Shown piece by piece: positions 1 through 9,925 of a stretch of 64,000 nucleotides of DNA. A program made the position numbers and the translations under genes. The notes beneath the pieces were generated by a model. It ran no database searches, was not told the origin of the DNA, and was given only the letters and a program-made list of their open reading frames with translations. Numbering within the stretch: position 1 is the first letter of the stretch; each line of letters begins with the position of its first letter. This DNA comes from Candidatus Ozemibacter sibiricus (GTDB lineage Bacteria > Muiribacteriota > Ozemobacteria > Ozemobacterales > Ozemobacteraceae). Location of the stretch: positions 62,001 to 126,000 of the forward strand of contig QOQW01000002.1 in the NCBI GenBank assembly GCA_003327425.1, read 5' to 3'.

Positions 1-1530
<1,530 letters not shown>

Positions 1531-1837
1531 TACCTACGATAAGAGACCCAGCCATGCTATTTCGTTTCCATCAAACCGCTCCTCGGCAGCCCCTGACCAT
1601 GTCGGCCGCGGCTGGACCAACCCATGCCGGCCCCGTTGGCAGCCCTTCGGCCAACGCCAGCCAAGGAGCCGGCTCAACTTGTGCCAGCCGGTCGGAGCCC
1701 GCGCCGGCACCGGCGGCGACCGACCTCCTCGGCCGTCTTCCTGCCTCGCCTGAGGCGGCCCCCGGGCCGCTGACGGCCGCCTCGCTCAGCCCCACCGATC
1801 CCGGCGGTGCCGCGCTGGCCGCCGATCGGAGGCCGCA
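1531..1837. other. 307-base spacer between pyrG and kdsA
   Basis: No recognisable gene. A 95-codon plus-strand frame (1554-1841) overlaps the kdsA start by ATGA, but its product is an Ala/Pro/Ser-rich string without domains and lacks a clear ribosome site, so I treat it as chance coding in GC-rich DNA. The 3' end holds the kdsA Shine-Dalgarno GGAGG at 1828-1832. Confidence 0.5.
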
Positions 1838-2656
1838 ATGACGCTGGCGCTGACCGACCTGACCGGGCGTGGCCCGTTCTTCGTGATCGCCGGCCCCTGC
1901 GTCATCCAGGATCGGGCCGAAACCCTGGCCATCGCGGCCACGGTCAAGGAGATCACGAGCCGCCTGGGCCTGCCCGTCGTCTTCAAAGCCAGCTTCGACA
2001 AGGCCAATCGCACCTCGGGCAAGGGCTTCCGCGGCCCCGGCCTGACCGAGGGCCTCGCCATCCTGCGCGAAGTGCGGGAAGGCCTGGGCCTGCCCCTGCT
2101 GACCGACGTCCATCTGCCTGACCAGGCCGCCGCCGCCGCCGAGATCTGCGACATCCTGCAGATTCCCGCCTTCCTGTGCCGCCAGACCGACCTGGTCGAG
2201 GCGGCCGCGCGGGCCGCCCCGCTGGTCAACGTCAAGAAAGGCCAGTTCCTCTCGCCCTGGGATACCCGTCACATCGTCGACAAGGTGCGGGCTGCCGCGC
2301 CCGCCACGCGGGTCCTGCTCACCGAACGCGGCACCACCTTCGGCTACGGCAACCTCGTCGTCGACATGCGCAGCTTCCCCGTGATGAAGGGCTGGGCCGA
2401 CGCGGTCGTCTTCGATGCCACCCATTCCCTGCAACTGCCGGGCGGGGCCGGCGACAAGACGGGCGGCCAGCGCGAATTCATCCCCCACCTGGCCCGCGCC
2501 GCCATGGCCACCGGCTGCGTCGACGGCCTCTTTCTCGAAGTGCACCCCGAGCCGGCCCGCTCGCCGTCCGATGCCGAGAACATCCTGCCCCTCGATCGCC
2601 TCGAGCGCCTGCTGCGCGAGCTGGTGGCCATCCGCACCGCGATTCTGCCCGGCTGA
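1838..2656 (+). CDS. kdsA: 3-deoxy-D-manno-octulosonate 8-phosphate synthase
   Basis: KdsA condenses arabinose 5-phosphate with phosphoenolpyruvate to Kdo-8-phosphate, the first committed step toward the Kdo of LPS inner core. At 272 residues it is of normal family length. Visible family blocks are FFVIAGPCVIQ near residue 10, the phosphate/PEP-binding FKASFDKANRTS, TDVHLPDQA, NVKKGQFLSPWD, TERGTTFGYGNLVVDMRS and FDATHSLQLPGG. GGAGG five bases before the ATG supports this start. Its product would be dephosphorylated by KdsC (61307-61837) and used by WaaA (47719-49074). I cannot tell the metal-dependent from the metal-independent class by eye. Confidence 0.97.
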   Translation: MTLALTDLTGRGPFFVIAGPCVIQDRAETLAIAATVKEITSRLGLPVVFKASFDKANRTSGKGFRGPGLTEGLAILREVREGLGLPLLTDVHLPDQAAAAAEICDILQIPAFLCRQTDLVEAAARAAPLVNVKKGQFLSPWDTRHIVDKVRAAAPATRVLLTERGTTFGYGNLVVDMRSFPVMKGWADAVVFDATHSLQLPGGAGDKTGGQREFIPHLARAAMATGCVDGLFLEVHPEPARSPSDAENILPLDRLERLLRELVAIRTAILPG

Positions 2657-2755
2657 AGCACCGCGCTTGCGGCGGGGAAACACGGCGCTCTCCCCGGCGG
2701 CCGCGCGGCTCGGCCCACGCCCGCCCCGGATCAAGACTTCCGAGGGTCATGCCGG

Positions 2756-2785
2756 TTGCATGGTCGGAAAGGGGGGGCGTATAAT
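2756..2785 (+). promoter_or_regulatory. sigma70-type promoter upstream of ilvE
   Basis: TTGCAT (2756-2761) and a perfect TATAAT (2780-2785) are separated by 18 bases, 50 bases before the ilvE start. This suggests that ilvE-cysQ is transcribed independently of kdsA. Confidence 0.7.
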
Positions 2786-2835
2786 GGGTCCCGATCGGCC
2801 GACCAGGGCCGGGCCAACGACGCGCCAGGAAAGGA

Positions 2836-3942
2836 ATGGCTGAGATGAAGATCGAGATTCATCCTTTGAAGAAGAACGAATTGAAGCCGCTCTTTACCAA
2901 TCCCAACGAACTGGGCTTCTGCAAGCTGTTCACCGACCGCATGTTCGTCATGAACTACACCGAGGTCGATGGCTGGCATAATCCCGTGATCAAGAAACTG
3001 GCTCCGTTCCAGATGGAGCCGTCCACCATCGTGCTGCACTATGCCCAGGAGATCTTCGAGGGGCTCAAGGCCTTCCGCACCAAGAAAGGAGAGATCAACC
3101 TCTTCCGCCCCGAGATGAATGCCAAGCGGTTCAACCGATCGGCCGCCCGCATGTGCATGCCGGCCATTCCGGAATTCGATTTCCTTGAAAGCATCGAAAC
3201 GCTGGTCCGCCTCGAGGAACGGTGGGTTCCGGCCGCCTCGACCGGCGCTTCGCTCTACATCCGGCCGTTCATGTTCGCCTGCGACACCACGCTTGGCGTG
3301 CGGGCCTCCTCGGCCTACACCTATTGCGTCATTCTGAGCCCGGTCGGCCCCTACTACGCCGAAGGGTTCAACCCGATCAGCCTCTACGTCTCGGATGAAT
3401 ACACGCGGGCCGCGCGCGGGGGCACCGGCGAAGCGAAGACGGGCGGCAACTACGCCGCCAGCCTGCTGGCCGGTAGGGTAGCGCGCGAAAAGGGCTGCGC
3501 CCAGGTGCTGTGGCTCGATGGCGCCGAGCACCGCTTCGTCGAGGAAGTGGGCGCCATGAACATCTTCTTCGTCTTCGGCGATCGGCTGGTCACCCCTGCC
3601 CTCAACGGCAGCATCCTGCCCGGCATCACCCGCGACAGCGTGCTGGTGCTGGCCCGCGAGCAGGGTTTGAAGGTCGAGGAACGCCCGCTGCCCATCGATG
3701 AAGTCATCGGCGGCATCACCACCGGCTCGGTGACCGAGATCTTCGGCTCCGGGACGGCGGCCAGCATCTCGCCCGTCGGCAGCCTCCGCTACCGCGACCA
3801 GGACTACGTCGTGGGCGGCCGCAAGGTCGGCCCGGTCAGCAAGAAGCTGTATGACCTGTTGCGCGGCATCCAGTACGGCGAGATCGAGGACCGCCACGGC
3901 TGGATCCGCAAGGTAGCGCTCGACCAGCACGCTTCGGCGTGA
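2836..3942 (+). CDS. ilvE: Branched-chain amino acid aminotransferase
   Basis: A PLP enzyme (fold type IV, class IV) that transaminates Val, Leu and Ile with 2-oxoglutarate. The 368-residue length and N-terminal extension match the longer, eukaryote-like BCAT subgroup rather than the ~310-residue E. coli type. The Schiff-base lysine is K201 in GEAKTGGNYAAS. Other family blocks are LHYAQEIFEGLKAFR, YIRPFMFACD and EEVGAMNIFFVF. An AGGAAAGGA ribosome site lies just before the ATG, and a strong promoter lies at 2756-2785. The stop overlaps the GTG of cysQ by four bases (GTGA), so the two are probably translationally coupled. Confidence 0.95.
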   Translation: MAEMKIEIHPLKKNELKPLFTNPNELGFCKLFTDRMFVMNYTEVDGWHNPVIKKLAPFQMEPSTIVLHYAQEIFEGLKAFRTKKGEINLFRPEMNAKRFNRSAARMCMPAIPEFDFLESIETLVRLEERWVPAASTGASLYIRPFMFACDTTLGVRASSAYTYCVILSPVGPYYAEGFNPISLYVSDEYTRAARGGTGEAKTGGNYAASLLAGRVAREKGCAQVLWLDGAEHRFVEEVGAMNIFFVFGDRLVTPALNGSILPGITRDSVLVLAREQGLKVEERPLPIDEVIGGITTGSVTEIFGSGTAASISPVGSLRYRDQDYVVGGRKVGPVSKKLYDLLRGIQYGEIEDRHGWIRKVALDQHASA

Positions 3943-4784
3943 TCCCTCTGCCCTTTCCCCATCCCGATCTCGAGGTCGCGGTCGGGGCGGTGCTGGCGGC
4001 CAGCCAGGCCATCCTGGCCATCTACGAGCAGGGGTTCGACGTCGCCTTCAAACCCGGACAGGAACCCGTCACCCAGGCCGATCGGCTGGCCGACCGGCTG
4101 CTGGTCGAGGCGCTGCATGCGGCCTTTCCTGGCGACGCCATCCTGAGCGAGGAGCAAGGCTTGCAGCATCGCCAGGCTCAGCCTGAGCAGCGGGTGTGGT
4201 TCATCGACCCGATCGACGGCACCAAAGAATTCATCAAGCGCAACGGGGAGTTCGCCATCCAGGTCGGTGCCGCCCGCGCCGGTCGCCTGGAGCTGGGCAT
4301 CATCTGCCAACCGACCGCCCAGCGATGGTGGGTGGGCGTGCACGGGCACGGCTGCCATACCCGCCAGGGCGACCAGGCCTGGCAGCACGTTCGCCTCCCC
4401 GCTCGCCAGGGCCCGCCGATCCTGGCGCTGAGCCGCTCCCACCCGAGCGCTCGGGCCCTGCAACTGGCCGCTCGTCTGGGCTCGAAGCAACAGTTGGCCC
4501 GCGGCAGCGTCGGGTTGAAACTGATGGCCATCGCCGCCGGCGAAGCGCATTTCTACCTCAACGATTCGAATTCGACCAAAGCCTGGGATCTCGCCGCCCC
4601 AGAGCTGCTGTTCACCGAAGCCGGCGGCATGGTCACCGATCAGCGCGGGCGCCCGTTCGTCTACGACCCGGCCCGGCCCCATCATGAAGCGGGATTGCTG
4701 GCCACCGCCGATGGCGACCTCCATCGGCAGATTCTCGATCTGCTGGCGAGCCTGCCCCACACGCCCGCTGACCGCTCCGCCTGA
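3939..4784 (+). CDS. cysQ: 3'(2'),5'-bisphosphate nucleotidase, CysQ type (inositol monophosphatase family)
   Basis: The predicted role is hydrolysis of 3'-phosphoadenosine 5'-phosphate, a by-product of sulfotransfer and of 4'-phosphopantetheine loading, to AMP. The inositol-monophosphatase metal motifs are present: SEEQG (S70-G74), DPIDGT (D90-T95), and the second signature KAWDLAAPELLFTEAGG in the C-terminal half. At 281 residues it is close to CysQ length, and TKEF after DPIDGT is typical of CysQ rather than SuhB. It starts at a GTG overlapping the ilvE stop. Inositol monophosphatase activity cannot be excluded from sequence. Confidence 0.88.
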   Translation: MIPLPFPHPDLEVAVGAVLAASQAILAIYEQGFDVAFKPGQEPVTQADRLADRLLVEALHAAFPGDAILSEEQGLQHRQAQPEQRVWFIDPIDGTKEFIKRNGEFAIQVGAARAGRLELGIICQPTAQRWWVGVHGHGCHTRQGDQAWQHVRLPARQGPPILALSRSHPSARALQLAARLGSKQQLARGSVGLKLMAIAAGEAHFYLNDSNSTKAWDLAAPELLFTEAGGMVTDQRGRPFVYDPARPHHEAGLLATADGDLHRQILDLLASLPHTPADRSA

Positions 4785-4966
4785 CCCTTCCCCCCGTCGG
4801 TACGGAGCGGTGCCCCAAGTACCGAGTGCATCAGCGCCCGCGGCGCCGGCAAGGCATGAGGCGCGTTCTCTTCGTTCTCTCCGCAGCAGGCCGGGGATCT
4901 TCCTTTTTCCCTCAACGGATCGATCACGGAGCCCGATGTATGGGAAAACCCCTGCGGAGGTGAACC

Positions 4967-5179
4967 GTGATCGACCTGAAAGCTTTTCTCGAACAGCAGC
5001 AGCAAGTGGTGGCCGCCGATGCGCCGGAACGGGAGGGTCTCACCATCCTGCCCGCCCGCCATCGCCTGCTGGCCAAAGCCAAAGGCGCCATCCGCCAGCA
5101 TCTGGAGATGCAATTGGCCGAGGCGCTACGCCGATTCGAAGACGGGCTCCCCCCCCAGAATGATCGAGAAATTTCCTGA
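4967..5179 (+). CDS. Small protein of unknown function, 70 residues
   Basis: I do not recognise this protein. It starts at a GTG preceded by an unusually complete Shine-Dalgarno (GGAGGTGAA, 4956-4964), the main reason to call it. The product is hydrophilic and predicted mainly helical, with a Gln run (FLEQQQQVV, residues 7-15) and an amphipathic Ala/Leu/Glu/Arg stretch in the second half. There is no signal peptide, membrane span or cysteine. The stop lies beside a short inverted repeat (TTCCTG/CAGGAA, 5173-5189). Confidence 0.6.
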   Translation: MIDLKAFLEQQQQVVAADAPEREGLTILPARHRLLAKAKGAIRQHLEMQLAEALRRFEDGLPPQNDREIS

Positions 5180-5330
5180 ATCCCAGGAATGAAACGATTC
5201 GACCCTGCCCATTACCAGGAAAAGGCCGAGGGCACGGAAAAAATCGTCGGTTTGTGTCTTCGCCTGATCAGGGCACTAGGACATCCCGCCAAACCCTCAT
5301 CAGCGCAAGGGAAAAAAGTCGATCAGATGG

Positions 5331-5359
5331 TTGCCAAGGATCGATGCATCCGCTATGAT
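5331..5359 (+). promoter_or_regulatory. Promoter for the 94-residue protein
   Basis: TTGCCA (5331-5336), a 17-base spacer and TATGAT (5354-5359) lie 50 bases before the ATG at 5410. This promoter lies inside the 5189-5413 open frame and is one reason that frame is not called a gene. Confidence 0.65.
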
Positions 5360-5409
5360 GGCCCCACTTTTCTGCTACCCCCAACCCTACCCCCGCCAGC
5401 GAGGTTCCC

Positions 5410-5694
5410 ATGACTATTGCCCAACCCCTGCAGGACGTGCACATTTCCTCCGAGTCGACCAAAGCCGCTGAAGCGCCTGTCGAGAAGCCCAGACTGACTC
5501 TGGTGCCCACCACCGACCCTGCCACCGACATCCTTCAGGTGCTGAAGGTCTACCAGACCCAGAAACGGGAATGCTGGCTGTGCGAGAAGATCGCCGGTGC
5601 CCTCCTGGGCGGGAAGGACACGTCCGACGACGAGAAGTGGCATTTCACCACCTGCGTGCTGAGCTGGGAGAGCCTCGTCAGTCCGAGCCGCTGA
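5410..5694 (+). CDS. Small cysteine-containing protein of unknown function, 94 residues
   Basis: Unknown function. The first 40 residues are polar and probably unstructured. The second half has CWLC (C55, C58) followed by H78 and C82 (HFTTC), a spacing that could bind one zinc ion as a minimal knuckle. There is no signal peptide or membrane span. It has its own promoter (5331-5359) and a ribosome site (GAGG) before the ATG, and a perfect stem-loop at 5781-5801 ends the unit, so it appears to be monocistronic. Confidence 0.65.
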   Translation: MTIAQPLQDVHISSESTKAAEAPVEKPRLTLVPTTDPATDILQVLKVYQTQKRECWLCEKIAGALLGGKDTSDDEKWHFTTCVLSWESLVSPSR

Positions 5695-5780
5695 AAGGCG
5701 GTCGATACGACGCTTTCCCTGTTCCCGGCGGCTCCGCTCGGCAACTCCAGCGGTTGCCGCCCATCACCAGGCCATTCGAT

Positions 5781-5810
5781 CGGGCACCGTCACGGTGCCC
5801 GATGCGTTTT
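5781..5810 (+). terminator. Intrinsic terminator
   Basis: A perfect 9-base stem (CGGGCACCG / CGGTGCCCG) with the three-base loop TCA at 5781-5801, followed by ATGCGTTTT. It lies 87 bases after the 94-residue gene and before the transglycosylase gene. Confidence 0.75.
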
Positions 5811-5898
5811 CTGGAGGTTCATCGCTAAGCAAACCCGCGAAACCCGTCGATAGGGGGAATGGACTGCACTCTCCGGAACCTTCTAGGGAGGAACGACG

Positions 5899-6969
5899 TT
5901 GGGACGCCGAACCGCTCTTGCCATGCTCTGCCTTCTGCTCATCGGGAACGGGGTAGCCCACGGGGCCATCTATTCCTATCGCGACGAGAAGGGCCGCCTC
6001 TTCCTGACGGACAACCCGCCCAACAAAAAGTACAAGATCGTTGTCACCACCAAGAAGGACCGGGCCGATCCCGACATTCCCACCTCCGGCGGCGGGACCC
6101 TGCAGATCCTGACCGAGATGGCCCCTCAGAAGATCCTGCTGCCCAACGATGAGACCTTCAGCACCTATATCAACCAGGCGGCCCGCATGTTCGGCCTGGA
6201 TCCCTATCTCATCAAGTCGGTCGTCAAAGTCGAATCCGACTTCGATCCGTCGGCGGTCTCCTCGAAAGGGGCCCAGGGCCTGATGCAACTGATCCCGTCG
6301 ACGGCCCGGCTGGTCGGCTGTTTCGATCCGTTCGACCCCTTCGAGAACATCAAGGGAGGCGCCCGCTACCTGCGGATGATGCTCGACCGGTTCGAGGGCA
6401 ACCTCGAACACGCGCTGGCCGCCTACAACGCCGGCCCCGGCCGCGTGGAGCAGTATCGCGGCGTGCCGCCCTTCCGCGAAACCCGCAACTACGTCAAGAA
6501 GGTGCAGCACTACTATGCGCAGTATCGGGCCGGTCTGCCCGAAGCCAGACCGCTCTATCGCAAGACGGTCAAGGCCATGCCGGTGGCTCCTTCCGCCTTG
6601 TCGCAGAAGCTGACGGCCGCCTATCGGCTCTACCAGAACCAGGACATCGATGGCGCCATCCGCGCCTACCAGGATATCCTCAACATCTACCCGCGCAACA
6701 CGCAGGCCCTCTACAACCTCGCCTGCCTGCTCGACAGCGAGCGGCGCTACGACGAGGCGATCGACGCCTACCGCGCCGCCCTGCGCGAGGATCCCTACCT
6801 CGACAAGGCGCTCTACAATCTGGCGATCATCTACGAGCGGCTGGGGCAGCACCAGGAGGCCATCGCCACCTGGCGCAACTACATGCTGGCCACCAAGGAC
6901 GAAGAAAAGCTGACCATGGCCGAACGCTACGTCAAGGAACTCGAGGAGTACGCCGCCCTCGGTCACTGA
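5899..6969 (+). CDS. Exported lytic murein transglycosylase (SLT family) with C-terminal TPRs
   Basis: Predicted to cleave the MurNAc-GlcNAc bond of peptidoglycan, forming 1,6-anhydro ends, in the periplasm. It starts at TTG with AGGGAGGAA upstream. An N-terminal signal peptide (about residues 1-22, ending VAHGA) leads into a short DUF4124-like segment (YSYRDEKGRLFLTDNPP). The SLT domain follows (about 95-215): catalytic E112 in VKVESDF, GLMQLIPSTA, and AAYNAGPGRVEQY. Residues 230-356 hold TPR-like helices (YQDILNIYPRNTQALYNLA). The partner may be the pseudopilin trio that begins 32 bases downstream, since envelope-spanning machines often carry such an enzyme. Confidence 0.92.
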   Translation: MGRRTALAMLCLLLIGNGVAHGAIYSYRDEKGRLFLTDNPPNKKYKIVVTTKKDRADPDIPTSGGGTLQILTEMAPQKILLPNDETFSTYINQAARMFGLDPYLIKSVVKVESDFDPSAVSSKGAQGLMQLIPSTARLVGCFDPFDPFENIKGGARYLRMMLDRFEGNLEHALAAYNAGPGRVEQYRGVPPFRETRNYVKKVQHYYAQYRAGLPEARPLYRKTVKAMPVAPSALSQKLTAAYRLYQNQDIDGAIRAYQDILNIYPRNTQALYNLACLLDSERRYDEAIDAYRAALREDPYLDKALYNLAIIYERLGQHQEAIATWRNYMLATKDEEKLTMAERYVKELEEYAALGH

Positions 6970-7001
6970 GGAGATCCAACCGCCCCCTGCGGAGGAGGAG
7001 C

Positions 7002-7379
7002 ATGAAGGAGCAAGGTCGGACCACCTTCGAGTGGTTGCTGTATATCGGCATCCTGACCTTCTTCCTGTGGCCGTTCGTGCAACTGTGGTCGATCCAGGCC
7101 ATTCCCGCCTGGGATTCGGATGAACACCAGCGCGCCGCGGTGGCGCTCGGCAACCTGATGGCCGAAGCGCTGGCCCGGCCGGTGACCGGCGCTCTGCCCA
7201 ACCAACCATTCACGCCCATTCCGGGGGGCGAGAGCATGTCCCTGGAAGGCAGCGTCGAATATCAACCTCACCTTGAATCGGCGGGCATGACCCTGGTCAG
7301 GGCGCAGGTGCGCTGGGGCCTGCCCATCTTCCGGAAGTATCTGACCCTGGAAACCCTGGTCGGAAGGTCGCGACCATGA
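7002..7379 (+). CDS. Pseudopilin-like protein, 125 residues
   Basis: A short N-terminal leader ends in glycine (G5), then RTTFEWLLYIGILTFFL: glutamate sits at +5 of a prospective prepilin-peptidase cleavage site and is followed by a hydrophobic helix, the type IV pilin/pseudopilin layout. The +1 residue is Arg rather than Phe/Met, which is unusual. The small C-terminal globular part matches nothing I recognise. GGAGGAGG precedes the ATG. The stop overlaps the next gene by ATGA. It is the first of three coupled pilin-like genes. Confidence 0.7.
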   Translation: MKEQGRTTFEWLLYIGILTFFLWPFVQLWSIQAIPAWDSDEHQRAAVALGNLMAEALARPVTGALPNQPFTPIPGGESMSLEGSVEYQPHLESAGMTLVRAQVRWGLPIFRKYLTLETLVGRSRP

Positions 7380-7963
7380 TCCGCCCCGCCCACCTGCCCC
7401 ATGCCGACCGCGGCCCGACGGGAAGGCCGTCGTGGCCAGGGCGCCGCCGAGCGCGCGGCGGCTTCGAATTCTGGGAGATGGGGCTGTTCGTCTTCTTCCT
7501 GGCCATCGCCGGGGGCGCGTCGATCTTCTTCTTCTTCCTGTCCTCGCGCGACATGAAAGCCGCCCAGGCCCAGGCCGCCACCCTGCAGCGGATCGAGCAG
7601 ATCCTCGATCTGATCGGTCGCGACCTCGAGAACGCCGTCACTCTCTCCGAACCGTTCACCGGCGCGGGGAAGGAATGCTTCTTCCGGCGCGCGACCCCGA
7701 GCGGGTCTCTCCCGCCCTCCCTCGTCGAGGAAGGCTTCGTCTTCCGCGACAATGCCTTGCTCCACGTGGTGCGAGACGCGGCCGGTGTGCCGCTGGCCCG
7801 CCCGCTGGGCGACCTGGACAACCCGCTGATCGCAGGGCTGCAGGCCGGCAGCTTCGAGCGGCTCGGCCCCGGTCTGCTGCAGATCAGTCTGAAGATCGCT
7901 CTGCCCACCGATCCGGAAGCCTCGCGCGTGTTCACGCGCACCATCTTCCTGAGGAACCTATGA
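7376..7963 (+). CDS. Pseudopilin-like protein, 195 residues (GspJ-like position)
   Basis: A 29-residue basic leader ends RARGG, followed by FEFWEMGLFVFFLAIAGG, so Phe is +1 and Glu is +5 after a canonical Gly cleavage site. A hydrophobic helix and a helix rich in polar residues follow (about 60-85), then a beta-rich globular domain. The size and position resemble minor pseudopilins of type II secretion or type IV pili (GspJ/PilW-like), but the family assignment is by architecture only. The ATG overlaps the previous stop and its own stop overlaps the next ATG. Confidence 0.7.
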   Translation: MIRPAHLPHADRGPTGRPSWPGRRRARGGFEFWEMGLFVFFLAIAGGASIFFFFLSSRDMKAAQAQAATLQRIEQILDLIGRDLENAVTLSEPFTGAGKECFFRRATPSGSLPPSLVEEGFVFRDNALLHVVRDAAGVPLARPLGDLDNPLIAGLQAGSFERLGPGLLQISLKIALPTDPEASRVFTRTIFLRNL

Positions 7964-9723
7964 AACTGCCGGCACTGATGCGGGATTCGACCTTCCCCAT
8001 CCTGGTGATGGTCGGGTTCACTCTGCTGCTGCTGCTGTCTCTGGCAGTGCGCGTCTATCTGGCCGACCGCGACCTCGCCCGCGAGCGGGTGGCCCAGATG
8101 CAAGCCGCTCTGGCAGCCGAGAGCGGGGTCCAGCTGGCCGTCCAGAGCATGCACGAGATCCTGGCCCGCACCTTCCCCTCGCCCGAAACGCCGGAAAGCC
8201 TCCAGCGCGCGTTCGCCGAGCAGATCCAGACCGATACCTGGCTGAAAGGAGGCCTGCGGGGCGACACGGCGTTCCGCATCGTCCAGATCAAGCACATTCC
8301 CGAGATCGACCGGCCCGAGACCGCGTTTCTCGACGAAGGACTGCTGTTCTCGGTGACCGCCGAGGGACGCGCCGGCCGGTTCCGCTTCCGCTCGACCGGG
8401 GTGGCGGCGGTCAGCCACCTGGTACGCCAGTTCGCCGTGGTCAACAGTCTCAACCAGCATTACTACGGCTTGCCGCTGCAGCCCTGGATCAATCGCGCGG
8501 GCGGGCTGGAGAAGTTCGTCTCCGCCAATGCGACCCTCTTCCAGAAGGGCGAAGTGACCCCCACCGGCATCTGCCATGCGCCGGGCCTGCTGTACAAGAT
8601 GTTCATGCCCGAGGGGAAGGACCCCTTCCAGCCCCCCGCCGGCCAGCCCGCGATGGCCGGCAACTACGGGCGGACCTGGCAACGCGATGGGGTCTCGCCC
8701 TGCCGCGGGCCGCTGTACTGCCAGACCCCGATCGTGGTCGATTCCCACACCTTCTGGGGCCCCCTCCAGACCGCCCTCTATCTCTACCGGCGCACCAACG
8801 GCCGGCCCAAGATCCAGACGCCCGATGCCGTCCTGGCCCTGCATTCGAGCCGCCGCATGCAGGTCGCTGCCGACAGCCGCGAAGGCGAGCCGCCCCCCGA
8901 GTGGTTCATCGATCGCGACACCCAGCCCGGGATCGGGTTCCGCCAGTCCTGGCGGCCCGACTTCCGGGCCTTGCGCGCCTTCGCCCGCCAGCAGGGCATC
9001 TACATCGATGCCAACGGCAAGGGCTTCCTGCGCGGCGAGCCGATGGACGTCGACTTCCATCCCGGCCAGCATCAGGCCTATTCCGAGACCTACTTCGGCC
9101 CGACCTCGGTGCTGCCCGAGCAGGATGTCGAAGAAGACGCCTGCATCGTGCTGTCGACCGCCCCGAAATACAACGACCGCAACAATCTCGACAGCGCGGT
9201 GCTGAAAGGGGCGCGGATCCTGTTCGCCGAGTCCTCGATCTACCTGCGGGGCGATGTCGGCGGCGATCTGGTCATCGTCACGCCTCGCCACATCTACCTC
9301 ACCGGCTCGCTCAACCCCGATGCCCATTTCCACGTCTTCCTGATCGCGGGGGAAGGGGTCGGCCTGTCCACCACCGATCTCGAGAAGGTCATCTTCGAGA
9401 AGGGGGACGATCCCGGTTTCGCCGAAGCCGCCAGCTACTGGCTGGTCAACGGCGTGATCTACAAGCCGGGAGCGGGCTGGTACGGCTCCTGGTCGAAGCG
9501 CGCCGGCAGCGGCAACCCGGTCGAACCCACCGGTGTCCTCGGCCGGTATCCGGTCCGCCTGCAGATCCAGGGGGCGACCCTGGAAGGCAATCTGCAGCGC
9601 TGGATCCAGCATTCCCCCCCCGACGGCATCCAGGTGCACTGGGCCCGAGACGGCCTCGACCGCCTGCCGGTGATTCCCTACAGCGTCAATCTGCTGCGGC
9701 TCCGCACCCTGCCGGGAGAGTGA
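7960..9723 (+). CDS. Large exported pilus-assembly-like protein (GspK/PilX-like N-terminus), 587 residues
   Basis: I start it at the ATG overlapping the previous stop (ATGA), not at the earlier in-frame start. The N-terminus has one membrane helix (about 14-32, FPILVMVGFTLLLLLSLAV) followed by a helix rich in Ala/Gln/Glu (ARERVAQMQAALAAESGVQLA), typical of PilX/GspK-like proteins that begin without a full pilin leader. The remaining ~500 residues are large, extracytoplasmic and unlike any family I can name. The segment around 390-460 (SAVLKGARILFAESSIYLRGDVGGDLVIV) reads like a right-handed beta-helix or bactofilin-like turn series. It probably caps or tips the structure made by the two smaller pseudopilins. 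Confidence 0.7.
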   Translation: MKLPALMRDSTFPILVMVGFTLLLLLSLAVRVYLADRDLARERVAQMQAALAAESGVQLAVQSMHEILARTFPSPETPESLQRAFAEQIQTDTWLKGGLRGDTAFRIVQIKHIPEIDRPETAFLDEGLLFSVTAEGRAGRFRFRSTGVAAVSHLVRQFAVVNSLNQHYYGLPLQPWINRAGGLEKFVSANATLFQKGEVTPTGICHAPGLLYKMFMPEGKDPFQPPAGQPAMAGNYGRTWQRDGVSPCRGPLYCQTPIVVDSHTFWGPLQTALYLYRRTNGRPKIQTPDAVLALHSSRRMQVAADSREGEPPPEWFIDRDTQPGIGFRQSWRPDFRALRAFARQQGIYIDANGKGFLRGEPMDVDFHPGQHQAYSETYFGPTSVLPEQDVEEDACIVLSTAPKYNDRNNLDSAVLKGARILFAESSIYLRGDVGGDLVIVTPRHIYLTGSLNPDAHFHVFLIAGEGVGLSTTDLEKVIFEKGDDPGFAEAASYWLVNGVIYKPGAGWYGSWSKRAGSGNPVEPTGVLGRYPVRLQIQGATLEGNLQRWIQHSPPDGIQVHWARDGLDRLPVIPYSVNLLRLRTLPGE

Positions 9724-9845
9724 CCGCCGACCTCGGCGATCGGATGGTGTCTGGCCCGGCCAGCCGCCAGCGAACCCGCCGGCGACCAGCCCAGGCCCCC
9801 TGGCGCCTGTCAGCGAGCCCTCGTCGGCCCTCGTCAGGCGACCGC

Positions 9846-9875
9846 TTGGCAACGCCCACCCCGATCCCGTATGAT
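9846..9875 (+). promoter_or_regulatory. Promoter for yggS-yggT
   Basis: TTGGCA (9846-9851), an 18-base spacer and TATGAT (9870-9875) lie 50 bases before the yggS ATG. Confidence 0.65.
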
Positions 9876-9925
9876 GGGAGGGTCGCGCGCGCCCGGGGCG
9901 CCGCGGCAAGGAGGAATGAAGGCCC

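Noticed and set aside
1554-1841. 95-codon frame before kdsA
   Set aside because: ATGA overlap is suggestive, but composition is Ala/Pro/Ser-random and no ribosome site is seen.
5189-5413. 74-codon frame before the 94-residue gene
   Set aside because: Contains the -35 and -10 of the next gene; the product is not protein-like.
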